Assembly: GCA_025980435.1 (NCBI GenBank)
Contig: JAICXK010000013.1
Coordinates: forward strand, 1-41,645
Reading direction: 5' to 3'
DNA: 41,645 nt
Source: Bryobacteraceae bacterium
Lineage (GTDB): Bacteria > Acidobacteriota > Terriglobia > Bryobacterales > Bryobacteraceae
This document shows positions 1-8,129 of this stretch, piece by piece (the stretch's first letter is position 1; each line of letters begins with the position of its first letter). The notes below the pieces were generated by a model. It saw nothing but the letters and a program-made list of their open reading frames with translations. It was not told the origin of the DNA and did no database searches. The position numbers and the translations under genes are program-made.

Positions 1-141
1 CGAAGGGCTCCCGTCGTCTGAGACGTGCCGGTAAACCTCCTCGGCGGTGATAATGCCACGGACCAGATCCATGTCGAAAGTGCGCGCCACGGTCACGATG
101 CCAACTCCAGACATTCGAGCGGGATCAGGGACGCGGCGGCG
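1..141. repeat. Terminal direct repeat, left copy
   Basis: These 141 bases are identical to the last 141 bases of the window. An exact repeat of this size matches a k-mer overlap left by an assembler on a circular or circularly permuted molecule. It lies inside two coding regions (the end of a 102-residue ORF and the start of the gp14-like gene), so it does not look like a functional phage terminus. The unique genome length is then 41,504 bp. Confidence 0.9.
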
Positions 142-401
142 CGCGTGCGGGCGGCGAATGGACCACCGGGCTTCAGGGATTCCGTAGAACCGGAATTGAC
201 CACGATCGAAGACCATGAAACCACCGCTACTTTGGTCTTTTCGCCCTTGATGAAAGCGTTTTCGGAGATGAGCGTTATTGTACCCGTCTGGCCATGCAGG
301 CGCTCATGGTGGCGCCCGCATCCATCCGCCGTCAGTTGAACTTTCGAGCCTTGGGTTAAAGCATCCATGGCCTGTTCTGTTTCGCTCATTTCACTCATCA
401 T
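93..401 (-). CDS. Hypothetical protein, 102 aa, possible KOW-like segment
   Basis: Small soluble protein between the fibre gene and the gp14-like gene. Residues about 18-43 contain a glycine-rich GQTGTI stretch resembling a KOW-type beta-hairpin, followed by a beta-strand-like segment. The C-terminus is basic and low in complexity. It starts 8 bases after the fibre stop codon and its end overlaps the start of the gp14-like gene by about 20 bases, which fits translational coupling within the late operon. The ATG used has no clear Shine-Dalgarno sequence, and a second Met directly follows it. No function is assigned. Confidence 0.6.
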   Translation of the reverse strand: MMSEMSETEQAMDALTQGSKVQLTADGCGRHHERLHGQTGTITLISENAFIKGEKTKVAVVSWSSIVVNSGSTESLKPGGPFAARTRAAASLIPLECLELAS

Positions 402-409
402 AGAACAAA

Positions 410-1366
410 TTACGTCGGATCTGTCTCCGCAGTCACAATTCCGGCTGAATAACTAAGGGAGCCATTGGCGCCAGCAAGGGTAAGTTTCGCGAGCGTAGCC
501 GTGCCGGTGATCCCGTTTCCGGCTGAAACAGTTCCCCCAACGACTGCCCCGGATACGTTTATCGAGGTTCCGACCATCACGCCGCCGGACAGAGAGGAGC
601 CTGAGATGCCACCCGAGACATTCAGCGAGGTTCCGGTGATAGCGGCTCCCGCGACACCAATGGAGGCCGCCAGGGAGGTGCAACTCATTGTAGTTGTGGA
701 ATTCACCACGTTTCCGCTCAAAATGGCGGTAGCGTTCAGATTTCCGGTTACCGTCGAGTTGCCGGTGATGGCTGCGCCGCCAGCGGTGACCGTGAGGCCA
801 CCAGATGCCACATTGAGCCCCGTCCCGGCGGTGATCGTTGTCGAGGCCGCGAAGGACCCAGTTACCGAAGTGGTTCCTGTAATCGAGGCCCCTCCGCTGG
901 TTACGGTAAGACCGCCGCTCACAATCTGGGTGGCCCCGCCAATGGTGGCCGTCGTGGTAATCACCAAGCTGTTGCCGCCGAGGACCGTCCCGGCCTCAAC
1001 ACTTGTTCCCGCACTGAGCGCGAGGGTTGCGGCTATATTTCCGGTGACGTCGAGATTGCCGGTTACGTCCGTGGGCTTTTTAACTGTGACGGTGGCCCCA
1101 TCGAAGCCGAGGAAATTCATGAGCTGTACCCAAGCCCCGCCCTGCACGTAATACATCAGGCTCGTGGCGACATCGATGAACAGAACCGATCCATCGTGGT
1201 AATTATCCGCCGGGAGGCGATTCGCCAGCGTGTCCTGAATGAGCGTAGGAGCTCCCACTGCGGCTTCCGCGCTCCGGCGAAGGAAGCGGTACCAGACTTC
1301 GGCCACAGTTCCGTCCGGGTTCAGAAACGGAACGGCATATGGCGGAATTCCGGAAGGATTCGCCAT
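410..1366 (-). CDS. Tail fibre/needle-position protein with glycine-rich beta repeats
   Basis: 318-residue protein directly after the gp10-like gene, the position of the tail needle gene (gp26) in P22. The first ~110 residues form a compact head with the opening MANPSGIPPYAVPF and a WYRFLRR segment. The rest is a long series of degenerate repeats of the type (L/S)xVTxGGxxITGxxxVTG, typical of trimeric fibre shafts in phages. The start is fixed by a TGATG overlap with the gp10-like gene; a longer frame exists upstream but runs through that gene. I infer a structural fibre or needle protein. There is no sequence proof that it is a true gp26 homologue, and no chaperone or enzymatic tip is visible. 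Confidence 0.75.
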   Translation of the reverse strand: MANPSGIPPYAVPFLNPDGTVAEVWYRFLRRSAEAAVGAPTLIQDTLANRLPADNYHDGSVLFIDVATSLMYYVQGGAWVQLMNFLGFDGATVTVKKPTDVTGNLDVTGNIAATLALSAGTSVEAGTVLGGNSLVITTTATIGGATQIVSGGLTVTSGGASITGTTSVTGSFAASTTITAGTGLNVASGGLTVTAGGAAITGNSTVTGNLNATAILSGNVVNSTTTMSCTSLAASIGVAGAAITGTSLNVSGGISGSSLSGGVMVGTSINVSGAVVGGTVSAGNGITGTATLAKLTLAGANGSLSYSAGIVTAETDPT

Positions 1367-3426
1367 CAGCTTGCGAGCCTCCGAATTCCCAAAGCTCCCC
1401 CCACCAGACACAGGAAAACCGGGTCCGTACAGCGCAGCCAGATTGCTCCGTCTCGATAGTAGCCGAGCCGATTGATGATCCAGCGGAGGTATGTTTCGCC
1501 CTGCGCGCCCATGGGGATTTGTAATTCCGTTCCCCAACTTTGGCCGCCATCCCGCGAGATGCGGAGCGAAAGAACCGGGTTTGCCCCAGCCGTGGGATCG
1601 AGAGCCTTCAGAACGAAGGTCCCGGTTTGGGTGGATTCCCCGCCCGCCACAAGCACAATAGATGTGTTGATATTCACGGTTTCAATGGTGGAACCGGGAG
1701 GCACGCAATCCCCGGTCACTTCCTGCCCCACCGTCAAGCCGGTCGTATCCGCCACGGTGTAGGTTGCGCTGCTCAGGGTCGCCCCGGCGGAAAACAATGT
1801 GTTGGCTGCTAAAACTCCCGTTCCCGGCTGTCCGAATACCTCCAGGCGATCGAGGATCACCCGGAGGCCATTATTGAAGGGAAGGCGAAAGATGCGATCC
1901 CGCGTCAGGACGAAGCCCGGAAGTGTGACAACCGTGAGGATGCTACTGGAGGGCCAAGCCTGCGCCCCGCTTCCGCCCTGCGCCCGAGTAACCGTAAGAT
2001 TGTAGGTATTGCCGAAAGATGGACCCGTGGCGACAGTGCACAGCATCAATTCCCCGCCAAGAGCGGGACCGCCGCCAAGTATTAAATAGAATGGGGCGAG
2101 TGGGGTGGGGATAGTCATCTGCACGGCCATGATTACCGTGTCGGTCGGCGCTACGTTGATTGTCAATTCGCCAGTGGCTCCCGTCGTAATCAGTTGCCCG
2201 AACGGACTCCCGGCGCAGTCCGTATTGGTCTGCTGGTCCATCGCATAAATCTGGCCCGGCAGGCCATCCGCACCACCCGAGCCGATCAGGTGCAGCCCGA
2301 AGGCGTAAGCGTGGGCTCTTTCGAAAGGAGCGGTTTGGGTGCCGTTTTCGAGGGTGAAGTTGATGGGGTTCCAGACCTTGAATCCGACCCGAGCCGATTC
2401 GGTAACGTCGTAATCCCATCCGGTCCCAGCCGAGGGGAAAATGAACCGCACCATTTCATGCCCGTTCCAGGTGAATGGATAGCAGATACAGTCATCGGTC
2501 GTCGGGTAAACGACGCCATTGAATCGTTGCGGGTCTTTGTTCGACCACGCCGCCTCTACCGCGTGATTCGAAATCCGGTCTACCTGAAGCCCGGAAGCTC
2601 GCACCGCGTAATTGGCGCCACGCGCATCCTGCCCCATCCAATAGGCCGTCGTGCTCGTGCCGCTGCTGGCCTTGCAGACTGAACCAGGCGCATTTGTGCC
2701 GGTTTCGAGGAAAGCTCCGGATTCGATGACGAAGGGGAAAAGGGCATTGCCGGAGTTGTACCAGATTTCACCGCGGCGGGTTCCGATGAAATACAAATAC
2801 TCGATGTTGACGATGACGCGCTGGAGGGGATCGGACTGGCCGAGCAAAAGAGCGATGTCGAGGCCAGCCCACATTGTCAGATCGTTGAGAGCGGAAATCT
2901 GGAACTGCTGATTGTTTGTGGTGTCGCTGAGGACAACCCCGTATCCGTCGACGACAGAGAAGTCGCGAGCGCCGAAGAAGTTTATGCCATCGTTTGGAAT
3001 CTCCGCGAACACACCACCGGATAGCACGTAGAAATGGCCAGCGGAGGAAACCCCGATCTGGCCGACCGAGGCGGCATTGGCGTCAATTTTGGCCGGCTTG
3101 CCGTCATTGGCAACAGAACCCCAAACAGTTACCGATCCATCCGGGTCCATCTGCCAAAAAGTCGACCCGGAAACGGCAAACATGGCGCCATCGGGGACGC
3201 CATTGCCATCGAACTGCAGTTGGGCTCGTACCGCTCCCGTCACTACCGGAGGAATCGCGCCAAATGGTTTTGAGCCGGGGCGCTGGTAGAGAGTGGACGG
3301 CCCTTTCGGCTTGTAGGGGATTTCGTTCGCTTCGAAATAGAAATTGGCCGAGGCGTCGACAGCTTCGGAAAATGACTCCGTGGCGTAACTTGGCCCGGCA
3401 ATCTGGGGATAGGGTTCGGCGGGCAT
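1366..3426 (-). CDS. P22 gp10-like tail hub / DNA stabilization protein
   Basis: 686-residue protein whose place after the gp4-like genes and N-terminal style (residues ~10-55: GPSYATESFSEAVDASANFY, then a PGSKPFG stretch) match the gp10 family of P22-like phages, which plugs the portal and holds packaged DNA. The middle is rich in beta strands and aromatic residues, fitting the family's propeller-like fold. Residues ~545-611 hold a module (TTGLTVGQEVTG, then GSTIETVNINTS) that also occurs in both upstream gp4-like proteins. The start overlaps the preceding stop as TGATG. The family call is by synteny and overall pattern and has not been tested by alignment. Confidence 0.75.
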   Translation of the reverse strand: MPAEPYPQIAGPSYATESFSEAVDASANFYFEANEIPYKPKGPSTLYQRPGSKPFGAIPPVVTGAVRAQLQFDGNGVPDGAMFAVSGSTFWQMDPDGSVTVWGSVANDGKPAKIDANAASVGQIGVSSAGHFYVLSGGVFAEIPNDGINFFGARDFSVVDGYGVVLSDTTNNQQFQISALNDLTMWAGLDIALLLGQSDPLQRVIVNIEYLYFIGTRRGEIWYNSGNALFPFVIESGAFLETGTNAPGSVCKASSGTSTTAYWMGQDARGANYAVRASGLQVDRISNHAVEAAWSNKDPQRFNGVVYPTTDDCICYPFTWNGHEMVRFIFPSAGTGWDYDVTESARVGFKVWNPINFTLENGTQTAPFERAHAYAFGLHLIGSGGADGLPGQIYAMDQQTNTDCAGSPFGQLITTGATGELTINVAPTDTVIMAVQMTIPTPLAPFYLILGGGPALGGELMLCTVATGPSFGNTYNLTVTRAQGGSGAQAWPSSSILTVVTLPGFVLTRDRIFRLPFNNGLRVILDRLEVFGQPGTGVLAANTLFSAGATLSSATYTVADTTGLTVGQEVTGDCVPPGSTIETVNINTSIVLVAGGESTQTGTFVLKALDPTAGANPVLSLRISRDGGQSWGTELQIPMGAQGETYLRWIINRLGYYRDGAIWLRCTDPVFLCLVGGALGIRRLAS

Positions 3427-3644
3427 CAGTCGCCCCCGGCGTGGGCGCGGCGAGCCGAGGGGGTTTCAAGCCTCCCCACGCGGACATCAATCCCATCCAC
3501 CCGCTCCCTGGACGCGAATCTGCCGTCGAGCCGCTGTTGCCATTTCTCCAGTTGCCGCCCCACGATGGCGTTGACGGAAAACAGGAAAATTGCGCCAATG
3601 ACTCCCATCACGGCGCACCAGGCAGTGATATCGTTCGCGTCCAT
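3426..3644 (-). CDS. Small membrane protein with one TM helix and coiled coil
   Basis: 72-residue protein beginning MDANDITAWCAVMG. Residues ~8-30 form one hydrophobic helix (VMGVIGAIFLFSVNAIVG), followed by a charged helical segment (RQLEKWQQRLDGRF) likely to be a short coiled coil. A longer upstream frame exists, but its extra N-terminus is basic, lacks family character and overlaps the gp4-like gene. The gene ends as TGATG with the gp10-like start. A type I or II single-span protein inside a connector operon is unusual. Role unknown; a tail-associated or membrane-contact role is possible. Confidence 0.55.
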   Translation of the reverse strand: MDANDITAWCAVMGVIGAIFLFSVNAIVGRQLEKWQQRLDGRFASRERVDGIDVRVGRLETPSARRAHAGGD

Positions 3645-3678
3645 GGTTGTTATTCTCAGCATCAATATGGGGTGCCGG

Positions 3679-4659
3679 TTAGTACGGAGTACCCACCAAA
3701 AGTAAATTCCAGTCACATGTCGCGGCCTGCCGACTCCCGCCACCGTGGAAATCGTTACGCATCCGGGGCATCGGAGCATTCACGGCCCGGACTACATCTT
3801 TCGCGCGCGCAGCCTGTCCGCAGAGCCATTGAAGGGGCAGTTTGTTTGGCATCACGGAGTGCGTACAACGCGGCCAGAGCCGTTTTGCCAGCTCCCAAAT
3901 CAGCACATCGGCATAGCCGGGGGGCGCGGAGTACGTGCTCGTGAGGGCCGTGGGCGGCGTCAGGAATCCCCAAGTGAAGATTTCGAGAGAATTGCCGTTC
4001 AGGGGCGGAAATACGTTGATGACGCCCTGCGGAAACTGGGGATCGTAATAGAACGACGTCGCCACGTTGGTAGCCGTGAACTGCACCACCGGGATTCCAG
4101 CCCATTCCTCCGCGCTCAACGGAGCCAAAGGAATTCGGGTAGGCTGGGCCGGGTTCGAGCTGGTCAGAAATAGATTCATGCGCACGATCGCTTCCGGGCG
4201 CGGCCCAGCGAAGGTCGGGGGTATGGTCAGCGTGACGGGGCCGCTGTTGGTGGCTGCTACTGAGAGCGTGAAGCCGGTATTGACGACCAGGGCCGTGATG
4301 TAAGCCCCCGCCGGGATTCCCGCGCCGGTCGGATACTGGCCGACGATCAGGCCCGAGGTGTTGACGCACAGCACATTGACCGAGCTTTGGAGCGTGACCG
4401 GGACCGTAAAGGAAGGTCCTATGGTGAACTGGACGTTTTTCCCGTAGATGCCGTTCAACCCGGTATTCGAGCCGATTGGATAGACGTAATCGGGAATCGA
4501 GAACGCCATGGTGCGTTGGGCATTGAAGCCGTCGTACATGGCCCACCACTCATTCAGACCTTCATTGAGAAGCTCCGGCAGCGGGATATAGCCGGGGCGC
4601 ATTTGTCCGCATTTCCCAAGAGCCTGAAGGAGGTAATCGCTAGCCGTAATGAGGGGCAT
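3679..4659 (-). CDS. P22 gp4-like head-tail adaptor, second copy
   Basis: 326-residue protein. The helical N-terminus (MPLITASDYLLQALGKCGQM, then LNEGLNEWWAMYDG) and C-terminus (DVLIWELAKRLWPR) resemble the tail accessory factor gp4 family, which binds under the portal. It directly follows another gp4-like gene as TAAATG, so the phage has two paralogues in tandem. Between the helical parts, residues ~87-146 carry the shared beta-rich module (SGLIVGQYPTGAGIPAGAYI). Having two such adaptors suggests one forms the portal ring and the other a second ring; that split is inference. Confidence 0.7.
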   Translation of the reverse strand: MPLITASDYLLQALGKCGQMRPGYIPLPELLNEGLNEWWAMYDGFNAQRTMAFSIPDYVYPIGSNTGLNGIYGKNVQFTIGPSFTVPVTLQSSVNVLCVNTSGLIVGQYPTGAGIPAGAYITALVVNTGFTLSVAATNSGPVTLTIPPTFAGPRPEAIVRMNLFLTSSNPAQPTRIPLAPLSAEEWAGIPVVQFTATNVATSFYYDPQFPQGVINVFPPLNGNSLEIFTWGFLTPPTALTSTYSAPPGYADVLIWELAKRLWPRCTHSVMPNKLPLQWLCGQAARAKDVVRAVNAPMPRMRNDFHGGGSRQAATCDWNLLLVGTPY

Positions 4660-5592
4660 TTACGCCGCCCTCTGTGGCGCCTGTTCCGGTGTGCCGGGAG
4701 CCGCTGCCGCGCTTTCGGGGATCTGTCTGTTTTTTTGGTTCATCGTGCGGAGGCGGTTTTCAGCCTTCTCGCCTTCGGAACCCACCACCTGGGCCGCGCC
4801 CTGTCCGACAGCCTCGCCGAAGATCGGCAGGCAGCGGAAGGCCAGTGCCCACCCGAGCGCATCGCGATAAGCCACCGGAATGCTGTACTGGACCGCAAGC
4901 GCCCATTGCGCGAAAGGCACAGCGGCCTCCAGTTCGATGTAGGAAAGCTGGTTTTCGTTCACGACCGGGAACACGTAAACCCGAATGTTTCCGTTTTCGT
5001 CGGGAAGATATTTCGGGTAGATTTCATCCGGCGTGGTGGCGGAAGCTCCGAGATCGTTGTGCGCCAGGTACTCGGCGGATTCTACGATCTTGAGCGGGTT
5101 GCGATTCAGTCCGGTGGCGACGAGGGTGACGCTTCCGCTGGCCGTCGCTGCATAGGTGATTCCAATGCTCGTATTGGCGACAATCGAAAGGATGGTGGAA
5201 TTGAAGGGAATTCCGACGCCCATTACCCGCATTCCGATATACAGACCGGCAGTGCTGGTCGCGGCAATTGTCTTGCTTGTTGCCGTAGTGGTCGCGGTGA
5301 AGGAAACGGCGTCGACCGCGCTCGCGCTGTAGATCCTCTGCGGGTAATTCGCAGCCGTCCAGTCGGCGCTTGTCGGCCCGATGGAGTAACTCTGCTGATA
5401 GGCCGTCAGGGGATACTGAGTCGCGAGGATCGCATAAATCAGCCCCTCATCGATTCCCCACGCCTCCCACATGTTGTTCAGCACCTGGAGGCAGGTGTTT
5501 GAATCCGAGGCGCTGGGGGAGCCGCCGGGGTCCATCAGCGCCAGATACGTCAGGGCATCGTTAACGATCTGCTGGCCGGTGTAGAGGGGCAT
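4660..5592 (-). CDS. P22 gp4-like head-tail adaptor, first copy
   Basis: 310-residue protein. The N-terminus (MPLYTGQQIVNDALTYLALM, then QVLNNMWEAWGIDEGLIYAI) and C-terminal helical part (YRDALGWALAFRCLPIFGEA) match the gp4-type head-completion/adaptor family. Residues ~97-161 hold a beta-rich insert (TAGLYIGMRVMGVGIPFNST) shared with the next two connector genes. The C-terminal tail is rich in Ala, Pro and Gln. It lies in the gene order coat - small proteins - gp4 - gp4 - gp10 and probably closes the portal after packaging. Confidence 0.72.
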   Translation of the reverse strand: MPLYTGQQIVNDALTYLALMDPGGSPSASDSNTCLQVLNNMWEAWGIDEGLIYAILATQYPLTAYQQSYSIGPTSADWTAANYPQRIYSASAVDAVSFTATTTATSKTIAATSTAGLYIGMRVMGVGIPFNSTILSIVANTSIGITYAATASGSVTLVATGLNRNPLKIVESAEYLAHNDLGASATTPDEIYPKYLPDENGNIRVYVFPVVNENQLSYIELEAAVPFAQWALAVQYSIPVAYRDALGWALAFRCLPIFGEAVGQGAAQVVGSEGEKAENRLRTMNQKNRQIPESAAAAPGTPEQAPQRAA

Positions 5593-5607
5593 CGATAGGT
5601 CACGGAA

Positions 5608-6033
5608 TTACTTCTGCTTTTTTGCTTCGAGCTTTTCGAGCCGCTCGGACATTTTGCTCATCAGTTCGGCAAGCTGGATGTTCTGCGATTCCGCCGCCTG
5701 CAGCTTCTCCATCAGGTGCTTCTTTTCGGTCTGCGGATCGAGAACCACGATCGCCGGGAATTCATAGGGCTCTTCGCGCCAGCCGTCTTCGAGCGCCACG
5801 GCCATCTGCTGCGCGTCCATGACGACCTTTTCGCCCTTTTCGCCGCGGATCGGCTGATAGAGCATCTTTGGGAAGCCTTGATGAACGTAGGGCGCGCGCG
5901 GCTCGTTGTGGTCAAGACCTTCGGCCACCTGAAGCAGTTCATCGCCCTGCTTGCGCCAGTGCTCCCGGTGTTCCTTCATCGAGGCTTTGAATCCGCCCGC
6001 CTTCTGCATCCCGCCAAAAACCTGAATCGGCAT
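5608..6033 (-). CDS. Hypothetical virion-module protein with C-terminal coiled coil
   Basis: 141-residue protein. The start MPIQVFGGMQ is chosen because a strong ribosome-binding site (AGGAG, 8-nt spacer) precedes it; a longer frame reads through a hairpin instead. Residues ~15-95 are soluble and mixed (HREHWRKQGDELLQVAEGLD; GFPKMLYQPIRGEKGEKVV). The last ~35 residues form a charged coiled coil (KLQAAESQNIQLAELMSKMS). Its place between the coat region and the connectors suggests an assembly or minor head role. No family recognised. Confidence 0.7.
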   Translation of the reverse strand: MPIQVFGGMQKAGGFKASMKEHREHWRKQGDELLQVAEGLDHNEPRAPYVHQGFPKMLYQPIRGEKGEKVVMDAQQMAVALEDGWREEPYEFPAIVVLDPQTEKKHLMEKLQAAESQNIQLAELMSKMSERLEKLEAKKQK

Positions 6034-6059
6034 ATTTTCGTCTCCTGATTGAATCCGGT

Positions 6060-6091
6060 CAGGGTTCCGCGAGTATGAGTCGGGAACCCTG
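6060..6091 (-). promoter_or_regulatory. Hairpin between head genes
   Basis: Perfect 9-bp inverted repeat (CAGGGTTCC / GGAACCCTG) with a 14-nt loop, in the gap between two late genes and just upstream of a ribosome-binding site. No T-run follows, so it is not a standard intrinsic terminator. It could block 3' exonuclease decay of the coat transcripts or modulate read-through. Confidence 0.5.
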
Positions 6092-6118
6092 CTTACGGTG
6101 ATTGCCATGAGCTACGTC

Positions 6119-6841
6119 CTAGACGTAACTCGGATACCAGAGCGCTGAGATCATGTCGCGGGTAAAGGTCAACGCGCGGTACTGGACCGCCGTTCCCCCC
6201 ACCGCAATACTGCCGTCGCCTGTAGTCCATGTGAAAGCCGCATCGGGGATGATCGTGATGCTGCCGCCCGCGAAGCCGGTCGGAACCGGAATCCCGGTAA
6301 CGGCCGGGGTGCCGGAAGCCGCGACATGGAACAGCGGAGCCGTGGGAGTCGGGAGAACCCCCGCCACCGCGGTAACCACAGTGCCGATCCCGCCGGTATT
6401 CGCGCCGGGCCAGTTCCAGCCACGAACCCAGATGTTATCGAGTCCGAGAACCCACTGTTCGCCGGTGACGACGTTCAGCCATGGCGCGATGACAGTGTTC
6501 GCCGATTGCCCCTGGTTGCCGGTGACATTCGCACCCCATGGATTGGAGTCATAGAACCCTCCGATGGGTGCGTTCGAGGAGAACGGAGCAATCAGGACGA
6601 TGGCCCCGGTGTAGAAGCTCTGTTTTTCCTGATCGAGCCGCGTAACCGGAACCTGAGTTCCGTTCGGAGCCCCGGAAACCGTCATCAGCTCGCCCTTCAT
6701 GGTGCCCAGGTTGATGACGTAGAGCTTCTGCATCCCCTGATTCGAGGGCGCGACGATGTTCGTGACCGATGCCAGGTTCAGCATGGTCGCCGTCTGCGTG
6801 ATCGAGCCGGAAAGCGTAGTCTGAGTAATTTGGTTGCTCAT
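6119..6841 (-). CDS. Minor capsid/decoration-type structural protein
   Basis: 240-residue beta-rich protein directly downstream of the coat gene. The N-terminus (SGSITQTATMLNLASVTNIV) and a middle segment reading GEQWVLGLDNIWVRGWNWPG are typical of small phage structural proteins located after the coat. Residues ~145-225 are Gly/Ala/Val-rich strands. No signal peptide or TM segment. An RBS (GGAGA) precedes its ATG. I infer a head decoration or minor head protein from position; enzymatic motifs are absent. Confidence 0.6.
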   Translation of the reverse strand: MSNQITQTTLSGSITQTATMLNLASVTNIVAPSNQGMQKLYVINLGTMKGELMTVSGAPNGTQVPVTRLDQEKQSFYTGAIVLIAPFSSNAPIGGFYDSNPWGANVTGNQGQSANTVIAPWLNVVTGEQWVLGLDNIWVRGWNWPGANTGGIGTVVTAVAGVLPTPTAPLFHVAASGTPAVTGIPVPTGFAGGSITIIPDAAFTWTTGDGSIAVGGTAVQYRALTFTRDMISALWYPSYV

Positions 6842-6850
6842 GATTTCTCC

Positions 6851-8080
6851 TTACCCATACACAACGCCGCTGAACAGGTCAGCATACGTTGCCCCGAAGC
6901 CGTAAATCACGTCCGAACGGTCGGTTTCGTAGCCCGCATACGGGCCGCTCGACTGCCACTGTTTGATGTTGCGCAGGTAAATGCCGGGCGTCCCCATCTC
7001 ATCCCCGCCGACAATGGTGCATTCGACGTTTGATGGTTTGTGGAGCTTCAGGAAGGCTGAGGTATAGGCTTCCTCCTGCATGAAGAGCGCAGTGTTGGCG
7101 GTGGCTCCGGATGCGCCCGCGATGGTGATGACGGCGTTATCGGCCGGCGCGGTGCAGTTCTGGAACTGGCCGGAACTGATGATGGGCGGGTAAATCTGAA
7201 TCGTGGCTGCGCCGGTCGTGTCCGTGACAGACTGGGTAACCGCAAATTGCATCAGATTCTGCGTGCCGCTGTACACGTTGTGAGTGCCGGAAGGGTTGAC
7301 CTTGTAGCAGCCCGCAATCGTGAACTTGTCGATGTTCGTCAGTGACAGGCTGGAAGATGTCCAGCCGTCCGTGATCAGGCTCGATCCGGTCTGGTTTGCG
7401 CCATTGACGCGCCCCGTCCCGGCATAAGTTCCGACCGTGATGCCCGGAATCTGCTCCGAGCGGGCGAAAGTGAACCCTGCGTACTTGCCGATGACGCCGG
7501 TCAAATAGGGCTTCGTCTGGTCGGGCTGGAACAGGGTCTGGGAGAGTCCGACCATGTTCTGCTCATACTCGGACGGCCAGATGATCGAGCGGCCTTCGTC
7601 AAGGGCCAGCAGCTTATTCAGCGACGTTCGGGCGCCGTTGTAGGTGCTGGTGGTGGTGGGCAGGGTTCCAGGCGTGCCGACGAAATTCGGACTGGTCGCC
7701 TGAATGAAGGTTTCGAGATCCGATTCAACCTGATTGGCGATCATGACGCCCATCGGCCCGGAATACTTCTTGTGGAAGCGGGCCATGTCGAAGAACAGGT
7801 TTTCGTCGGTGTCGTTGTAGATGAAGTCGCCACCGCGCCAGTAACTGATGGACAGCGGGACCGTGGTCTGCACGACTGGTTCGGGGTTGAAACCCTGGCC
7901 CTCGCGTCCCTGCGGACGCCATGGGCGCGGGATCTGTAATGTGGTTCCGATGGGGGTGGACTGCTCGAAATACTTCTGGTACTCGCGAGAGATCATCCGG
8001 AGAGCCGGACAACTGTTGTAGAGCACCCGCAGCGTTTCGGCTGCTACTTCCTGCCGCACTGGCAGGCTATTGATGGGCAT
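6851..8080 (-). CDS. Major capsid protein, P22 coat-like
   Basis: 409-residue protein between the scaffold and the minor head protein. Its length and pattern match the P22 gp5-type coat family (HK97 fold with an inserted domain): an N-terminal helix (EVAAETLRVLYNSCPALRMI), an early strand region (GTTLQIPRPWRPQGREGQGF), then WRGGDFIYNDTDENLFF, a spine-helix-like segment (MGVMIANQVESDLETFIQA), and a later DSD-type block around residues 130-190. The C-terminus ends in the strand ATYADLFSGVVYG. This shell subunit assembles around the upstream scaffold. The family call rests on pattern and synteny. Confidence 0.85.
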   Translation of the reverse strand: MPINSLPVRQEVAAETLRVLYNSCPALRMISREYQKYFEQSTPIGTTLQIPRPWRPQGREGQGFNPEPVVQTTVPLSISYWRGGDFIYNDTDENLFFDMARFHKKYSGPMGVMIANQVESDLETFIQATSPNFVGTPGTLPTTTSTYNGARTSLNKLLALDEGRSIIWPSEYEQNMVGLSQTLFQPDQTKPYLTGVIGKYAGFTFARSEQIPGITVGTYAGTGRVNGANQTGSSLITDGWTSSSLSLTNIDKFTIAGCYKVNPSGTHNVYSGTQNLMQFAVTQSVTDTTGAATIQIYPPIISSGQFQNCTAPADNAVITIAGASGATANTALFMQEEAYTSAFLKLHKPSNVECTIVGGDEMGTPGIYLRNIKQWQSSGPYAGYETDRSDVIYGFGATYADLFSGVVYG

Positions 8081-8129
8081 ACCGCGCTCCTGAAATGGAT
8101 TCCGGGCGTCGGTCTGTTATTGGGGTGGG

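Noticed and set aside
465-1151. Long rightward ORF opposite the fibre gene
   Set aside because: It mirrors the Val/Thr/Gly repeats of the leftward fibre gene and gives Pro/Val/Ala-rich sequence with no RBS or homologous pattern.
4387-5502. 371-codon rightward ORF opposite the gp4-like genes
   Set aside because: It spans the boundary of two well-supported leftward genes and has shadow-type Arg/Gly-rich composition.
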